NCBI RefSeq assembly: GCF_007341385.1 | Contig: NZ_VJYD01000003.1 | Coordinates: 186,001-250,000 of the forward strand | Reading direction: 5' to 3' | Source: Flavobacterium daemonense | GTDB lineage: Bacteria; Bacteroidota; Bacteroidia; Flavobacteriales; Flavobacteriaceae | DNA: 64,000 nucleotides | Shown: in pieces, positions 16,794 through 25,922 of the stretch | How positions within the stretch are numbered: the stretch's first letter is position 1 | Layout: every line of letters begins with the position of its first letter | Program-made: the position numbers and the translations under genes | Notes under the pieces: model-generated | Seen by the model: the letters and a program-made list of their open reading frames with translations, nothing else | Database searches by the model: none | Told to the model about the DNA's origin: nothing

Positions 16794-17107
16794 GGCTTTT
16801 TCAATTAGATAATTTGTGAATTAGATAATTAGAAAATGTGAATTGAAGAGCTAATTGGATCAATCTCTAAAATGACCAATTATTTCAATTCGATAGGGCC
16901 ATTATTCAGGATTTCTCTTGATTAGGAATTGAAGATACTCTAATAAACCTGTCCAATTTGTTTTCATTATAACAAATGTCGTAATTTTTTCCGAGTAAAA
17001 TTAAAAATTATATTATTTATAACTATAAAATATTTTAATTTTTTTGATATAATTTTTAGATAGCAAAAAAATAGTACGATTTTATTGCAGTATTCTTCAA
17101 TAAAAGT
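16794..17107. other. intergenic region, hmgA upstream
   Basis: A 314-base AT-rich gap between the patatin-like gene and hmgA. It starts with tandem attagataatt words (about 16804-16842), another short repeat of the kind seen in other gaps, and otherwise holds no convincing gene or clear terminator. The hmgA promoter must lie here but no full TAnnTTTG box was seen close to its start. Confidence 0.5.
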
Positions 17108-19384
17108 CTAAAACAAGAAACCAATACTAAACCAGGTAAAGCTTTTTGACATTTCTGGCGACCATGATTGTTTGATTTCAATTGGCCCAATAATGGTTTC
17201 TAGTCCATATCCTAACGCGTAGCCAGTGTATTTTGGCATCGAAATCCAATCGACTGTGCTGAAAATGTCATCGCCAAGATTGGCAAAGTTTGCTGAAAAA
17301 TTGATGTGGTTTTTTTTGATGATTTCGTAATCCAGCGTAATATCAGTTTTTATATAGCTGTTTCCGGCAATACTCAAGAAATCATAACCATAGAAATAAT
17401 TGAAATTATTGATTTTGCTGTATCCGTAACCACCCAAAATATAGTCGAAATAAGGAACGCTGTCGCTGCCGATGTTAAATCCTGCATCGGCGCCAACTTT
17501 AATTGTTGCTCTTCTAAACAATGTTTTGGCAAATGCAATTTCAGCTTTTGCCATTGAAAAAGGCTTGAAAGTATTATTGTAATCTGAAGATGCTAAATAA
17601 GTTTGAACATCACTTGAGAAATACAATCCGGAACGTGGAAAACTTTTATTGTCGAATGAATCGTATTTCAAGTATCCAAAAACACTGAAATAATTACTCT
17701 TATCAATTATGTTTGCTTCATTTGTAAAAGTCGGCGAATCGATTTTTAAATATTTATATTCAAAACCACCCCCCATTAAAAATTTCTGAACAAAAATGGT
17801 TTGGAAATAGGCCTGATTAGTAACGTCAAAAAAGTCAACGTTAATAAGGTTCACATTTGGATCTGATACTTGGAGCTTGCTTATGCTTGTAGTTACATTT
17901 CGATTGAATTGATTAAGTCTAGAGCGAAATCCGAAACTGATATTAAATCCGTTTTCTACATAATAATTGAAGTCATATCTAAAATTATCACCCAAAATAA
18001 CATCAAAAGAAGTGACGTCATTTTTTAGAAATGTTTTTTTATGCGTCAAGTTCAATAAAATACCACTTTTATATAAGCCGTCATAATGCAGTCCAAGTTT
18101 TAGGTAAGTCTGTGTTGGGTTTTCTTTCAAAACAAGATCTAGATCGTCATGATCGCCATTTGGCTGTAAACAATATGAAATGGTGCTAAAGTTTTGGGTA
18201 GCATTTAAATTATTCATTCCGGTTTTTAAATCATGATAGGTAATCGTGCTTCCCGGTTTGAAACGAAGCTTACCGTTGATGTATTCTTTTGTATAATTGT
18301 CTAATTTGTCAACGTTGATTTTTTCTATTTCTAAAGTATCTGAACTGATTTTCAGCTTCGGTTTTTTATAAAAAGTTTCTTCTGTAACCAACGATTTTAT
18401 TCTTTCGTAAACAGCAAAAGTAGCTTCTTCGCCTTTTCTGACTATTTCTTCGCCTTTGTCAAATGAAATTACACCAAAATCACGAATATCTGGTTTGATA
18501 TAAATATCCGTGTCTTTTACTTTGCTTTTCATTTTTTCAATCGACTGAAGATTAGTAATCTGAACTAATATTCTTGTGGCGTTTTTCAGTTTTTTTCGAT
18601 TCATTAAATCATCCTGAACGTCAACACCAATAATAATATCGGCACCAAGATTGCGAACTTCTTTTATCGGATAATTGTTTACAACGCCGCCATCAACAAT
18701 TAAGTTTCCGTCAATTTCAACGGGAGTAAATAACGACGGAAAAGCAGCGCTTCCCATCATTGCCTGAACAAGATTTCCTTTATTCAGCAAAACTTCTTCG
18801 CCAGTTTCAATATTGGTTCCAATACATAAAAACGGAGTTGGGAGTTTATTGAAATCACGAATATGACGCACATTTCTCGTCAGACTGCTTAAAAGATTAT
18901 AATTGTACATTCCTTTTGAAAGCGCCTCGGGAATTCCAATTTTAAAGTTGCTGAAAGGCAAAGTAATGGCGTATAATTCATCATTTTTTTTGCCATAAAA
19001 GTTTTTGGAAGAACGCGGAATATAATCGTTTATCAGTTCGTCGAAATTTGTTTTTTTGAAAATAGAATCAATTTGTGAGGCGTTATAGCCAGACGCATAA
19101 AGTCCGCCGATTACGGCTCCCATACTGGTTCCGCCAATATAGTCGATCTTGATTCCAGCTTCTTCCAATACTTTCAAAACACCAATGTGAGCAAAACCTT
19201 TCGCTCCACCGCCACTTAAAACCAATCCAATTTTTGGTCTTTTTACGCTGTCCTGTTTTTGTTCCTGCGAAAATGATTTTTCGGGAAGAAGTAAAAGAGT
19301 GAAAAGTAGGATTGCTGCGCCCCAAATAGAATTTGAGAAAAATCCATTTAACTTATTGAGTGCAATGAGTTTGTTTGGGCGCAT
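17108..19384 (-). CDS. patatin-like phospholipase fused to an outer membrane beta-barrel
   Basis: 758 residues. After a signal segment (about 20-40) comes a patatin lipase domain with the oxyanion loop GGGAKG (58-63), nucleophile motif GTSMG (85-89, S87) and DGG (231-233, D231 completing the dyad). Next is a POTRA-like region (about 350-420) and a C-terminal 16-strand-type beta-barrel of the bacterial surface antigen/BamA superfamily (about 430-758) ending in GFLF. The layout resembles type Vd autotransporters such as PlpD, so the lipase may be exposed or released at the surface. It begins 6 bases after uvrC, so the two are almost surely co-transcribed. Confidence 0.92.
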   Translation of the reverse strand: MRPNKLIALNKLNGFFSNSIWGAAILLFTLLLLPEKSFSQEQKQDSVKRPKIGLVLSGGGAKGFAHIGVLKVLEEAGIKIDYIGGTSMGAVIGGLYASGYNASQIDSIFKKTNFDELINDYIPRSSKNFYGKKNDELYAITLPFSNFKIGIPEALSKGMYNYNLLSSLTRNVRHIRDFNKLPTPFLCIGTNIETGEEVLLNKGNLVQAMMGSAAFPSLFTPVEIDGNLIVDGGVVNNYPIKEVRNLGADIIIGVDVQDDLMNRKKLKNATRILVQITNLQSIEKMKSKVKDTDIYIKPDIRDFGVISFDKGEEIVRKGEEATFAVYERIKSLVTEETFYKKPKLKISSDTLEIEKINVDKLDNYTKEYINGKLRFKPGSTITYHDLKTGMNNLNATQNFSTISYCLQPNGDHDDLDLVLKENPTQTYLKLGLHYDGLYKSGILLNLTHKKTFLKNDVTSFDVILGDNFRYDFNYYVENGFNISFGFRSRLNQFNRNVTTSISKLQVSDPNVNLINVDFFDVTNQAYFQTIFVQKFLMGGGFEYKYLKIDSPTFTNEANIIDKSNYFSVFGYLKYDSFDNKSFPRSGLYFSSDVQTYLASSDYNNTFKPFSMAKAEIAFAKTLFRRATIKVGADAGFNIGSDSVPYFDYILGGYGYSKINNFNYFYGYDFLSIAGNSYIKTDITLDYEIIKKNHINFSANFANLGDDIFSTVDWISMPKYTGYALGYGLETIIGPIEIKQSWSPEMSKSFTWFSIGFLF

Positions 19385-19390
19385 AAAAAT

Positions 19391-21187
19391 TTATGGGTTT
19401 GTTTTGTAAAAGTCGACAATTTTTTTGGCTTTTGAAACTCCTATAACGTCCGATATTTCTTTTTCTGATGCTAATTTTAATCTTTTAACACTTTTGAAAT
19501 GCTGAATCAAAGCCAACATTGTTTTTTCGCCAATGCCCGGAATATTTTCTACTGACGAATTAAGTGCTGCTTTGCTTCGTTTGTCGCGGTGAAATGTGAT
19601 CCCGAATCGGTGTGCTTCATTTCGCAATTGCTGAATCACTTTTAACGTTTCTGATTTTTTGTCTAAATATAACGGAATCGAATCGCCGGGATAAAAAAGC
19701 TCTTCCAGACGTTTTGCAATTCCAATTATGGCGATTTTTCCACGCAAGCCTAATTCATCAATGCTTTTTAAAGCGGCCGACAATTGTCCTTTTCCTCCGT
19801 CAATAATTATTAATTGTGGTAGAGGTTCATTTTCTTCCAATAATCTTTTATAACGTCGACCAACAATTTCGGTCATCGAAGCAAAATCATCTGGACCTTC
19901 AACCGTTTTTACATTAAAATGGCGGTAATCTTTTTTGCTCGGTTTTCCGTCTTTAAAAACGACACAAGCCGCCACAGGATTTGTTCCTTGAATGTTCGAG
20001 TTGTCAAAACATTCAATATGCCGTGGTTCAACCGGCAGTCGCAAATCTTTTTGCATTTGCGCCATGATTCGGTTTGTATGTCGGTCTGGATCTACAATTT
20101 GAAGTTGTTTCAATTGTTCGATTCGGTAGAATTTTGCATTTCGAATCGATAAATCCAGAATCTGTTTTTTATCGCCGAGTTGCGGAACGGTTGTTTTGAT
20201 GTTTTCGCCCAAATCAATCTCAAACGGAACAATAATTTCTTTTGACAATAATTGGAAACGTTCACGAAGTTCGACAATCGCCAATTCTAATAACTCTTCA
20301 TCGGTTTCGTCCAACTTTTTCTTCATTTCCAAAGTGTGCGAACGAATAATCGAACCGTGAGAAATCTGTAAAAAATTCACATACGCCGCACTTTCGTCAG
20401 ATACAATAGAGAAAACGTCAATATTGGTAATCTTCGGATTTACAATTGTTGATCTTGATTGATAATTCTCCAGAACTTCAATTTTTTCTTTGATTTTCTG
20501 AGCTTCTTCAAAACGTAAATCTTCAGCATATTTGACCATCAAACGCTTGAAGTCCTTCATACTTTCTTTAAAATTCCCTTTTAGAATTTCACGGATTGCA
20601 TCGACCTGTTTTTGATATTCTTCTAATGGTTCCAAACCTTCGCATGGACCTTTGCAATTGCCAATATGATACTCCAGACAAACTTTGAATTTTCCGGAAT
20701 CGATATTTGATTGACTTAAATCGTAATTGCAGGTTCGCAGTGGATAAAGTTCCTTAATCAATTCTAAAATAGTATGAACGGTCTTGAAATTGGTATACGG
20801 ACCAAAATATTCAGAACCGTCTTTGACCATTCTCCTTGTTGGAAATATTCTCGAAAAAGGTTCTTTTTTAATACAAATCCAAGGGTAGCTTTTGTCGTCA
20901 CGAAGCAATACGTTATAGCGCGGTTGCAACGTTTTGATTAAATTGTTTTCTAATAAAAGCGCATCGGTTTCAGTAGGAACGACGATGTGTTTTATCGTAA
21001 CAATTTTTTTGACCAAAACATTTGTTTTAGCCGTGTCATGAATTTTGTTGAAATAAGAAGAAACTCGTTTTTTTAAGTTTTTTGCTTTTCCAACATATAA
21101 AATTTTTCCGTCTTTATCATAATACTGATAAACGCCAGGATTGTCTGGCAGGGTTAGAATTTGAAGATCTAAGGACGGTTTTTGCAT
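19391..21187 (-). CDS. uvrC: UvrABC excinuclease subunit C
   Basis: Nuclease that makes both incisions in nucleotide excision repair with UvrA and UvrB. 598 residues. The GIY-YIG domain is at the N-terminus (LPDNPGVYQYYDKDGKILYV with GKAKNLKKR). A cysteine-containing middle (CNYDLS, CLEYHIGNCKGPC) and the UVR segment follow, then the RNase H-like domain (IECFDNSNIQG) and a helix-hairpin-helix end (IPGIGEKTMLALIQHF). First gene of a two-gene unit with the patatin-like gene. Confidence 0.97.
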   Translation of the reverse strand: MQKPSLDLQILTLPDNPGVYQYYDKDGKILYVGKAKNLKKRVSSYFNKIHDTAKTNVLVKKIVTIKHIVVPTETDALLLENNLIKTLQPRYNVLLRDDKSYPWICIKKEPFSRIFPTRRMVKDGSEYFGPYTNFKTVHTILELIKELYPLRTCNYDLSQSNIDSGKFKVCLEYHIGNCKGPCEGLEPLEEYQKQVDAIREILKGNFKESMKDFKRLMVKYAEDLRFEEAQKIKEKIEVLENYQSRSTIVNPKITNIDVFSIVSDESAAYVNFLQISHGSIIRSHTLEMKKKLDETDEELLELAIVELRERFQLLSKEIIVPFEIDLGENIKTTVPQLGDKKQILDLSIRNAKFYRIEQLKQLQIVDPDRHTNRIMAQMQKDLRLPVEPRHIECFDNSNIQGTNPVAACVVFKDGKPSKKDYRHFNVKTVEGPDDFASMTEIVGRRYKRLLEENEPLPQLIIIDGGKGQLSAALKSIDELGLRGKIAIIGIAKRLEELFYPGDSIPLYLDKKSETLKVIQQLRNEAHRFGITFHRDKRSKAALNSSVENIPGIGEKTMLALIQHFKSVKRLKLASEKEISDVIGVSKAKKIVDFYKTNP

Positions 21188-21271
21188 TCTTTTTTATTTG
21201 TGAAGAGAGTAGCTTGGCGTTTTCAAGAATCATTTCGATTTCTCGAAAAAACCAAAGCATCGATTTAGTTT

Positions 21272-21309
21272 CAAATTTACAAAATCAAAAGAATAATTTC
21301 TATATTTAG
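21272..21309. promoter_or_regulatory. divergent promoter region between uvrC and the AstE-like gene
   Basis: On the minus strand TAAATTTG (21272-21279) matches the -7 consensus for uvrC. On the plus strand TATATTTAG (21301-21309) is a near match placed about 16 bases ahead of the ATG at 21325. The 137-base region between the two divergent genes holds nothing else that can be identified. Confidence 0.45.
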
Positions 21310-21324
21310 CTTTTATAATTCTTT

Positions 21325-22305
21325 ATGAAAAATAGTAAGCCTTTGGTTATCTTCGATGAAACAATTTTGCCTGGCGAAAGCAGGACAATTAATGTCGAAA
21401 TCGCAAGATTGCATACCACTACAAAACTGAATATTCCGGTAATTGTGCGCCGTTCCAAGATTGACGGCCCTGTTGTTTTATTCTCGGCAGGAATTCATGG
21501 TGATGAAATAAATGGTGTTGAAATTGTACGGCAGATTATCAGCAAAAAAATCAATAAACCTGCCCGCGGTACTATAATTTGTATTCCAATTATCAACATG
21601 TACGGTTTTGTAAACAAGTCGCGCGAGTTTCCTGATGGACGCGATTTAAACCGAGTTTTTCCGGGAAGCAAAAAAGGTTCGCTCGCAAGCCGATTTGCTT
21701 ATCATATTGTTGAGGAAATTTTACCAATTTTAGATTTCGCTGTCGATTTTCATGCCGGTGGTGCAAGCCGATTTAACGCACCTCAAATCAGAATCACAGA
21801 AAATAATCCTGAACTGAAAGTTTTGGCTGATGTTTTTAATGCACCTTTTACGTTGTACTCAAAAAATATTAGCGGTTCGTTTAGAAATACATCTGAAAAA
21901 GCAAATGTAAAAATGCTTCTTTTTGAGGGGGGGAAATCTTTGGACATCAATAATGATATTGCCAACGAAGGTGTTCTTGGTGTAAAACGATTGTTGAATT
22001 ATCTAGGCATGTTAGACTCAAAACAACTTGTCGAAGCAGCGCCGGTTCCTTCAATTTATATTAAATATTCTTTTTGGCTCCGAGCTAAATGTTCTGGCTT
22101 GCTGCATGATTTTAATTTGGTTGGAAGATTCGTAACGAAAGGAACAATCTTGGCGATTATTACAGATCCGTTTGGAAAATTTGAACAGAAAGTAAAAGCG
22201 CCGCACGATGGTTTTGTAATCAACGCAAATCATTCGCCAATTGTCTACGAAGGTGATGCAATTTATCATTTATCTAAAAACAGTCCGGTACATGACGATG
22301 AATAA
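21325..22305 (+). CDS. succinylglutamate desuccinylase/aspartoacylase family protein
   Basis: 326-residue zinc-dependent M14-type deacylase. The HxxE zinc motif is H58-E61 (GIHGDE), DLNRVFPG follows at about 108-115, and the third ligand is H143 (DFHAGG). The C-terminal beta domain, with DGFVINANHSPIVYEGDA, resembles the biotinyl-like domain of this family. The natural substrate is uncertain: N-succinylglutamate, N-acetylaspartate or another acyl amino acid. It overlaps the next gene by 8 bases, which suggests coupled translation. Confidence 0.85.
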   Translation: MKNSKPLVIFDETILPGESRTINVEIARLHTTTKLNIPVIVRRSKIDGPVVLFSAGIHGDEINGVEIVRQIISKKINKPARGTIICIPIINMYGFVNKSREFPDGRDLNRVFPGSKKGSLASRFAYHIVEEILPILDFAVDFHAGGASRFNAPQIRITENNPELKVLADVFNAPFTLYSKNISGSFRNTSEKANVKMLLFEGGKSLDINNDIANEGVLGVKRLLNYLGMLDSKQLVEAAPVPSIYIKYSFWLRAKCSGLLHDFNLVGRFVTKGTILAIITDPFGKFEQKVKAPHDGFVINANHSPIVYEGDAIYHLSKNSPVHDDE

Positions 22306-22861
22306 AAAAGAATTAAGACTGCATTATAAGAACTTGAGAAAACAGCTTTCTGAAGAGGAGATTGAAGAAAAGAGTTTGGCTGTAGCCAATAATTTAATTC
22401 AGTTGCCAATTTGGGATAAAACGTATTTTCATGTTTTTCTTCCAATTGTTGAACATAAAGAAGTTGATACTGAGTTTGTATTGCATTTGCTTTCTGGAAA
22501 AGATAAAGAAATCGTGATTTCGAAAAGTGATTTTGAAACACGAACAATGACTCATTTTTTATTGACCGATAATACTAAAATCAAAAAAAACGAATTCAAT
22601 ATTCCGGAACCCGTAAACGGACTTCAAGTTCAGAGTTCAAATATTGATGTTGTTTTTGTGCCGCTTTTAGCATTTGATATTCATGGAAATCGTGTAGGTT
22701 ACGGAAAAGGTTTTTATGATAAATTTTTATCAGAATGCCGACCAGAAACTATAAAAATTGGGCTTTCTTTTTTTGAAGCCGAAAATGAGATTGTTGATGT
22801 TTTTGAATCCGATGTGAAATTGGATTATTGTGTGACGCCCGAGAAAATATACACGTTTTAA
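22298..22861 (+). CDS. 5-formyltetrahydrofolate cyclo-ligase
   Basis: ATP-dependent enzyme that converts 5-formyl-THF to 5,10-methenyl-THF. I chose the ATG at 22298 (MNKKELRLHYKNLRKQL, 187 residues); ATG at 22292 is equally possible, and the far upstream ATG at 22241 would lie well inside the previous gene. The family's C-terminal motif GNRVGYGKGFYDKFL is intact and VFVPLLAFD precedes it. The overlap with the deacylase gene and the same direction suggest an operon. Confidence 0.9.
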   Translation: MNKKELRLHYKNLRKQLSEEEIEEKSLAVANNLIQLPIWDKTYFHVFLPIVEHKEVDTEFVLHLLSGKDKEIVISKSDFETRTMTHFLLTDNTKIKKNEFNIPEPVNGLQVQSSNIDVVFVPLLAFDIHGNRVGYGKGFYDKFLSECRPETIKIGLSFFEAENEIVDVFESDVKLDYCVTPEKIYTF

Positions 22862-22865
22862 TTTT

Positions 22866-22961
22866 CGTAGAGACGCATTTCAATGCGTCTACTTAACGTT
22901 TGGCGATTTATTATCAGAATTGATTTGGATGATTTTAGACGCATTGAAATGCGTCTCTACG
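22866..22961. repeat. nested palindromes of the gacgcatttcaatgcgtc (REP-like) family, inverted pair
   Basis: The unit tcgtagagacgcatttcaa and its continuation atgcgtcta (about 22865-22892) is itself a palindrome. It is followed after some 45 bases by its full reverse complement (about 22936-22962). The two units can form either two small hairpins or one long cruciform. They lie between convergent genes (5-formyl-THF cyclo-ligase and batE), a usual place for REP-like elements. Confidence 0.85.
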
Positions 22962-23012
22962 ATTTTGATTGCGAAAAATTATTGCGCCTACATTTATCAA
23001 CCCAACGCATAT

Positions 23013-23041
23013 CGTAGAGGCGCACAGCAGTGCGTCTACGC
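23013..23041. repeat. third REP-like palindrome of the gacgcac...gtgcgtc type
   Basis: cgtagaggcgcacagcagtg with the following cgtctacg forms a palindrome with an agca loop. The core is the variant seen again at 34821-34838, where it is followed by a T-run and acts as a terminator. The rest of the 22862-23214 gap is AT-rich without a gene. Confidence 0.8.
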
Positions 23042-23151
23042 AAAGTTTGTCGATATGCATTTGAAATAATTTGGTATAAATAAATATTTAACAAAATACA
23101 ATCTTAATTTATATTTACTTATATCACTTATATGATTTAAATCCAAAAAAG

Positions 23152-23195
23152 AAAATCCCAAACTTCAATTTTAGAATTGGAATTTGGGATTTTTT
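23152..23195. terminator. terminator hairpin of the attccaaattcc family, end of batE
   Basis: Arms at 23152-23170 and 23175-23193 (aaaatcccaaacttcaatt and aattggaatttgggatttt) pair with two mismatches and carry A and T runs on the outside. It lies just beyond the batE stop codon and faces the convergent gene. Confidence 0.8.
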
Positions 23196-23214
23196 TATTT
23201 GAAATTTTAAAAAC

Positions 23215-23961
23215 TTATTTCACTTCTTTAATTGTTGAACCATCAATCCAACCTTCCGTTCCGTCAGTTAATTCGATTTTTTTCCATTGGCCTAAAACTT
23301 CGGTAACGTACACCTTTGCGCCTTCATGTAATAGGAAAATGGCAGCGCCGCCTTTTTGAGGTTCACTTCTAACTTCGCTCATTTCAGAAAATACAATTGC
23401 CGGACGGTCATTATCAAAATGACTTTTTTCAGACATTCCAGCTGAAACGCTCAATGCCAAGGCAACCAAAAGAACAAACATTCCGATGAAGTAAATTCGT
23501 TTTGAAAGTGTAAGCTGTGAAAAATAATAACCAATAAAACTCAGCAAAAAAAGAAACGCAATTCCAACTGATATTTTTGCCCAAGTATTGTAATCAAAAA
23601 TTCCGGTAAAGTTCTGAATCAGTTTTGCAAAACCCACTTTCGGGACTTCTTTGATTTCATCGATGGTCAGTTTTTTGGCAAATTTTAAATTGTTCAGCAC
23701 ATCTGGATCATGAGGTTTTAAAACCAATGCTTTCTCATAATTATAAATTGCCGGTGCTACTTTGTTCAGTTTATAATAACTGTTTGCCAAATTGAAATAC
23801 AACTCAGCCGATTCTTGTTTGTTTTCTTTAATGACACCTTCGTAAGCCTGAATAGCTTCCTGATAATTGCCTCTTTGGTACATCGCATTTCCTTTTTCAA
23901 AGCTGCTTTGAGCAAAGAAAACCTGTGTGATCAATAAAAAGAGATATACTATATTTTTCAT
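23215..23961 (-). CDS. batE: BatE-like TPR and SH3 domain protein
   Basis: Last gene of the Bat operon. 248 residues: signal peptide (1-17), TPR repeats (about 19-95, with YFNLANSYYKLNKVAPAIYNY as a clear repeat, given here only in part), two membrane helices (about 129-149 and 156-174) and a C-terminal bacterial SH3 domain (about 185-245) ending TDGTEGWIDGSTIKEVK. In Bacteroides the Bat genes are linked to aerotolerance; how BatE acts is not known. It probably exposes the SH3 domain to the periplasm. Confidence 0.85.
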   Translation of the reverse strand: MKNIVYLFLLITQVFFAQSSFEKGNAMYQRGNYQEAIQAYEGVIKENKQESAELYFNLANSYYKLNKVAPAIYNYEKALVLKPHDPDVLNNLKFAKKLTIDEIKEVPKVGFAKLIQNFTGIFDYNTWAKISVGIAFLFLLSFIGYYFSQLTLSKRIYFIGMFVLLVALALSVSAGMSEKSHFDNDRPAIVFSEMSEVRSEPQKGGAAIFLLHEGAKVYVTEVLGQWKKIELTDGTEGWIDGSTIKEVK

Positions 23962-23978
23962 TTTCTAGATGTGTAATA

Positions 23979-24049
23979 CGATTTTCAACTTTGCGAACTT
24001 AAAATTCCGCAATCTAAATCAAATTTCTTAGCGCACTTTGCGGTTAAAA
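23979..24049. repeat. decayed inverted repeat of the cgcaaag/ctttgcg family in the batD-batE gap
   Basis: The gap holds words such as aactttgcgaactt, ccgcaatct and gcgcactttgcggtt, shared with the longer element at 15481-15627. Symmetry is only partial, so it looks like a degraded copy. Confidence 0.5.
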
Positions 24050-24052
24050 AAA

Positions 24053-25801
24053 TTAAACTATCTGTTTTTCTAATTCTGAAATAATTAAAACAGCTTTATC
24101 AAAATCTTGCTGAATCGAAGCGCTTGATGCCGGAGCATATCTTGCAAATTCACAATTTTCAGTCAAATTAATAAAACTTTGAACCGATTCTGGATTTGCA
24201 TTTCTTGATAACAGCAACTCGCGAATATTGTCTTTGCTCATTTCTGAAGTTTCAATATGCAGTTTTGCTTTCAAGAAATTATGCATCGCTTTTTCCAGTG
24301 CAATATAAAACGGCTCTTTGTTGTTAAGCTGTTTTTTAGCCTCAGACAAATATTTCTTAGCCAGTTTATTGTTCATTTTGATGCGGTTTCCAGCAACATC
24401 ACCATCAATAGCTTCTTTTTTCTTCTTAGCAATAATAATTATTGGCAAAATGATGAAAGGCGCAAGCAATAATGCGTAATACAAATCAGAGCCATAAAAA
24501 TCATCTTTTTCAACAGAAACTAATGTCGTTCTTGATTTGATATACTTGAACTGATCTGTTTTCGAAATTACGTTTTTGGCAGCATTCGCAGTGCTGTTTG
24601 CTTCTGCTTGCATTGGTCCGTCTAATACGTCGATTGCAATTTCCTGTGATGTAATTGTTTTGTATGAACCCGTTCCTAAGTCAAAATAAGAAAATTGCAT
24701 CGGTTTAATGATGTATTTTCCTTTGTACTGAGGCACAATTGTGTACTTGTCAGATATTCTTCCAGACATTCCAGTCAATGATGTAGTAACTTTTTCATCA
24801 TGAACAGGATCGTACATTTCAAGTGCATTTGGTACAATTGGTTTTGGCAAAGTAAACAATTTCATGTTGCCAGTTCCGGTAGCACTAACAATTAAGTCTA
24901 AACCTTCTCCGCTTTTTACGCTAGTTTTTGAAGGCGTAACCACGAAATTAAATTTACCAACCGCACCACTGAAATCTGCTGGTTTTCCTGTTTCTGGAAG
25001 CGGTCTTACGTTTATTGTTTTGGCTCCAGCCGAAACTACTTTATTGTCATCCGTGATAATCATTTGGCCAAACATATCGCGACGATTTGTCGGCAATTGT
25101 ACGCCAATGTCTAATGAAAGTGGTTCAATCGTTAATTTACCCGATTTTTGAGGATACAGAATTGTTTTTTTTAAGATTACAAAATAGCATTTCTGTCCTT
25201 GGAAACTTCCTTCTTCGATTGCTAATTGCTTGATGTCGATATTCTGATTCCAGAAATCATTGTATTTTGGTTTAGCCAATTCTTTAAAACCAGTAACACC
25301 AATATTATTGAAATATAGTTTATAGACAACCGTAATTGGTTCATTCAAATACGGATTTGTTTTTGAAATTTCGGCAACAAGATTTAACGTTTCGCTTCCT
25401 TGTCCTTGTGGCCTGTCGTTTGGATCTCTTTCCTGAGCAACCGCATTCGTAACAACAATTTTTATAGGCGAAGTTTTGTAAATCTGTCCGTTAAATTCAA
25501 TTGCAGCTTGACGGATGGTTACATTTCCTTTTCTGTCTGGCTGCAGAATATAAGAATATATTTTTTGAAAAGAGCTTCGTCCATTGATCCACGATTGGCT
25601 TATTTGCTGACTTGGTCCGGCTACAACTTTGAAGCCTTCAAAATTAGGCTGTTCGAAGTTGTCTCCATCAACATTCATGATGAAGTCTATTCGAAGTCTT
25701 TCATTAAGTCCAAGCGTGTTTTTGCTGACTCTGGCTTCAAACTGAACCTGAGCCAAAAGTCCTTGAAAAGTGAATAGAAATAAAATTAAAAATCTTTTCA
25801 T
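24053..25801 (-). CDS. batD: BatD (oxygen tolerance family) membrane protein
   Basis: 582 residues: signal peptide (1-17, ending LLAQ), a BatD domain of several Ig-like beta-sandwiches (about 18-420; VSKNTLGLNERLRIDFIMN, NPYLNEPITVVYKLY and SVKSGEGLDLIVSATGTG are repeat-like openings), one membrane helix (about 435-455) and a cytoplasmic tail with a helical NKEPFYIALEKAMHNFLKAK segment. The large periplasmic part and single helix suggest a scaffold for the VWA proteins. It lies between batC and batE, with gaps filled by repeats. Confidence 0.9.
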   Translation of the reverse strand: MKRFLILFLFTFQGLLAQVQFEARVSKNTLGLNERLRIDFIMNVDGDNFEQPNFEGFKVVAGPSQQISQSWINGRSSFQKIYSYILQPDRKGNVTIRQAAIEFNGQIYKTSPIKIVVTNAVAQERDPNDRPQGQGSETLNLVAEISKTNPYLNEPITVVYKLYFNNIGVTGFKELAKPKYNDFWNQNIDIKQLAIEEGSFQGQKCYFVILKKTILYPQKSGKLTIEPLSLDIGVQLPTNRRDMFGQMIITDDNKVVSAGAKTINVRPLPETGKPADFSGAVGKFNFVVTPSKTSVKSGEGLDLIVSATGTGNMKLFTLPKPIVPNALEMYDPVHDEKVTTSLTGMSGRISDKYTIVPQYKGKYIIKPMQFSYFDLGTGSYKTITSQEIAIDVLDGPMQAEANSTANAAKNVISKTDQFKYIKSRTTLVSVEKDDFYGSDLYYALLLAPFIILPIIIIAKKKKEAIDGDVAGNRIKMNNKLAKKYLSEAKKQLNNKEPFYIALEKAMHNFLKAKLHIETSEMSKDNIRELLLSRNANPESVQSFINLTENCEFARYAPASSASIQQDFDKAVLIISELEKQIV

Positions 25802-25804
25802 TTA

Positions 25805-25921
25805 TTCGTTTAATCGGTTTTTTTGTTTGTTGTTTAATTGTTTAACTGTGAAATCGTTTAATCGGTTTTTTGTCTAAAGGATACTTTCCGATTAAACAAA
25901 TAAACAATTAAACGATTAAAC
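25805..25921. repeat. intergenic imperfect inverted repeat (gtttaatcggttt family) in the batC-batD gap
   Basis: Left side gtttaatcggttttttt with tgtttaattgttt (25808-25843) is mirrored by right side aaacaaataaac with aattaaacgattaaac (25894-25921). A further gtttaatcggttttttgt lies in the middle. The whole gap between the two genes is used by the element. Confidence 0.8.
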
Positions 25922-25922
25922 T

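Noticed and set aside
16902..16967. 21-codon minus-strand frame in the gap upstream of hmgA
   Set aside because: Too short, no promoter evidence, and no known leader peptide similarity.
23013..23041. CRISPR array made of the gacgca palindromes
   Set aside because: Only three units with irregular spacing and alternating orientation, and no cas genes.
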